From: an uncultured Oscillibacter sp.
Lineage (GTDB): Bacteria; Bacillota; Clostridia; Oscillospirales; Oscillospiraceae
Length of the DNA: 16,203 nt
NCBI GenBank assembly: GCA_946183175.1
Contig: CAMHBH010000041.1
Span: 1 to 16,203, forward strand
Direction: 5' to 3'
Numbering within the stretch: the first letter of the stretch is position 1; each line of letters opens with the position of its first letter. Shown piece after piece: positions 16,001 through 16,203 of this stretch. The notes beneath the pieces were generated by a model, which was not told where the DNA came from, ran no database searches, and saw nothing but the letters and a program-made list of their open reading frames with translations. Made by a program: the position numbers and the translations under genes.

Positions 16001-16203
16001 ATATTCTCCATATACGTGACGTTAGCGGTATCGAAATGGGAGACATCTAGTGCCGTCAAGCCGCTACAGCCGTAAAACATCCCGCCCATATCCGTGACGT
16101 TGGCAGTATCAAAATGGGAGACATCCAGCGCCGTCAAACTGCTACAGTCGTAAAACATCCCGCCCATATCCGTGACGTTGGCAGTATCAAAATGGGAGAC
16201 ATC
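13045..16203 (-). CDS. Giant secreted protein: DUF285/BspA repeats, InlB B repeat and papain-like cysteine peptidase domain (5' end outside window)
   Basis: 1052 residues visible; the frame is open to the right edge, so the start and any signal peptide are missing. Numbering from the edge: residues 1-~208 are a run of 26-residue DUF285 repeats (GMFYGCSGLTALDVSHFDTA) with a cap ending YARIDTPSTPGYFT; ~285-487 a second DUF285 block with a related cap; ~493-554 an InlB/Listeria-Bacteroides B repeat (NYDGTVL, then FTGWSP); ~560-790 a papain-like domain with WGGNCAGMASS (Cys623), GGHALLAVG (His723) and IYDCN (Asp741/Asn743), the expected Cys-His-Asp/Asn order; ~800-1052 beta-rich, ending with a module like the tail of the LRR protein at 3738 (SYFDANGKFM, then SVMLFDSDCRPLC). 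The peptidase assignment rests on motif order only. DUF285 proteins are surface adhesin-like. The stop overlaps the GerMN start by 4 nt. Composition shifts from GC-rich (13045-~14580) to more AT-rich (repeats). Confidence 0.88.
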   Translation of the reverse strand, partial: DVSHFDTANVTDMGGMFYDCSSLTALDVSHFDTANVTDMGGMFYGCSGLTALDVSHFDTANVTYMENMFSGCSGLTALDVSNFNTANVTTMRSMFLGCSGLTALDVSNFNTANVTYMVDMFSRCAELRTLDISSWDTANVTGMSFMFFRCSNLKTIYSSERFVTSSVISGEQMFDACQYLSGGNGTRYNSNHMNVTYARIDTPSTPGYFTDKNSPLISPSGLYAILYDDGTLVFQNSNTPLSGESVTMTYPVDLTKSYTIGVSSSLPWYPDRASIRVVSFADTVRPTSMRYWFRECRNLERIDNIHNLDTSYITNMKNTFFGCSSLTTLDVSGFDTSSVKDMSGMFSGCSSLTTLDVSGFDTSSVTDMSGMFSGCSSLVTLDVSHSDVSNVTVTGYMFRNCASLKTLDLSNWDTSKVRNMDSMFSGSSNLTTIYVSEKFIMASSDVGHEMFRNCTSLVGGSGTKYDNGHTAYMYARIDTASAPGYFTAKEPTPVTYTVTWRNYDGTVLRTDRNVVAGTVPTYDGEAPVRTGYRFTGWSPQPSAVTGDVAYTAQFTEVEQLFDVRRDAYAFGNSMQGFGYTSRGGPGGGRYPIPAQSFYVIFGESVRAKMLYMRESSKAWGGNCAGMASSAALLFAYGQLNPADFGKSNTYSLEIGDKNAEMSVLTLVEALQIAQFTDAFGQARQANQVTSGQSLNGLYQTIKDEIGQGRPTLLAVVKNGVGGHALLAVGADDAGNRILIYDCNHPGELRYMTLSADRTAWSYDMGGYGVWGSDSGACSISYVPYAVLEDIWANRGNLRQTSQVLTVNAENVSITNFDGDTVASLEDGQLVTSTEGVYELFDLSMYWPEERSICLPRNEVYTVSTSDDITLSASMTDSHMSAEITTSAHTVTFGVSDDEKENSVVVQGATASDTYSITLESDFDDLRHKNLTLTGTGQGENVNVSMTQDGVTFVNCNIESLSLDACKIVSAARGRDGKLSVTLTNPNSATLAVSYFDANGKFMSANMQAVAADAGTVSVDIPAGAATASVMLFDSDCRPLCAAREADFSGGAG
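14930..15330 (-). repeat. Tandem 78-bp DUF285 repeats, block B
   Basis: Five in-phase units with an exact 78-nt period (equivalent positions 14952, 15030, 15108, 15186, 15264) encode 26-residue repeats. The units at 15108 and 15186 are almost identical in DNA over most of their length (shared stretch CACTAGAGGTATCAAAGCCA), which suggests recent duplication or gene conversion; the outer units have diverged. Confidence 0.9.
15760..16203 (-). repeat. Tandem 78-bp DUF285 repeats, block A (continues past the window)
   Basis: Six in-phase units with an exact 78-nt period (equivalent positions 15781, 15859, 15937, 16015, 16093, 16171) encode 26-residue repeats. The two units nearest the edge share the stretch CGCCCATATCCGTGACGTTG and are almost identical, and the array runs off the window. 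Copy number is likely to vary between strains. Confidence 0.9.

Noticed and set aside
14930..16203. CRISPR array suggested by regular repeats
   Set aside because: The 78-bp units are contiguous with no spacers, keep the reading frame and encode 26-residue DUF285 repeats.

Overview
The window looks like a chromosomal segment of a GC-rich, spore-forming, low-oxygen Firmicute (Clostridia, Oscillospiraceae/Ruminococcaceae-like), probably a gut organism. The evidence is a Clostridium symbiosum-type pyruvate phosphate dikinase, a GerMN (sporulation/germination) lipoprotein, a SpoIIIE/FtsK translocase, sigma-A-like promoters, strong AGGAGG-type ribosome binding sites, and large secreted BspA-like leucine-rich-repeat proteins of the kind common in gut Clostridia. 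No source label was available, so the taxonomy is inference.

Layout. 41-409 (-) is a short secreted LRR_5 (BspA-like) protein that stops after about one repeat and is probably a remnant. 597-827 (+) has no convincing gene but holds a textbook promoter (TTGATA-N18-TATAAT), a run of hairpins closed by a long-range helix, and an intrinsic terminator. It reads as a free-standing structured RNA of about 195 nt. 858-3571 (+) is ppdK with its own promoter. 3738-6266 (+) is an 842-residue secreted LRR_5 protein. 6386-7324 (-) is an AEC-family (auxin efflux carrier-like) permease, divergent from an apparent three-gene operon on + : uppP (7484-8332), ftsK/spoIIIE (8336-10957) and an orphan sensor-kinase-like gene (10978-12099). 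Convergent to this, 12134-13048 (-) is a GerMN lipoprotein. Its start overlaps by 4 nt the stop of 13045-16203 (-), a giant secreted protein cut by the right edge of the window: two blocks of 26-residue DUF285/BspA repeats, an InlB-type B repeat, a papain-like cysteine peptidase domain and a beta-rich C-terminus.

How it fits together. ppdK serves PEP/pyruvate interconversion. uppP recycles the undecaprenyl carrier for wall synthesis, and the DNA translocase next to it acts at the division or sporulation septum, so that operon is envelope/division oriented. The LRR and DUF285 proteins are predicted surface or secreted adhesin-like proteins; two of them share a related C-terminal module.

Most noteworthy: (1) the structured RNA at about 633-827, possibly a member of a known Firmicute RNA class such as raiA, but not identifiable by eye; (2) a histidine-kinase-like protein with lysine where the phospho-accepting histidine is expected, although its ATP-binding boxes are intact; (3) the repeat-plus-papain-like-peptidase architecture, translationally coupled to a GerMN lipoprotein.
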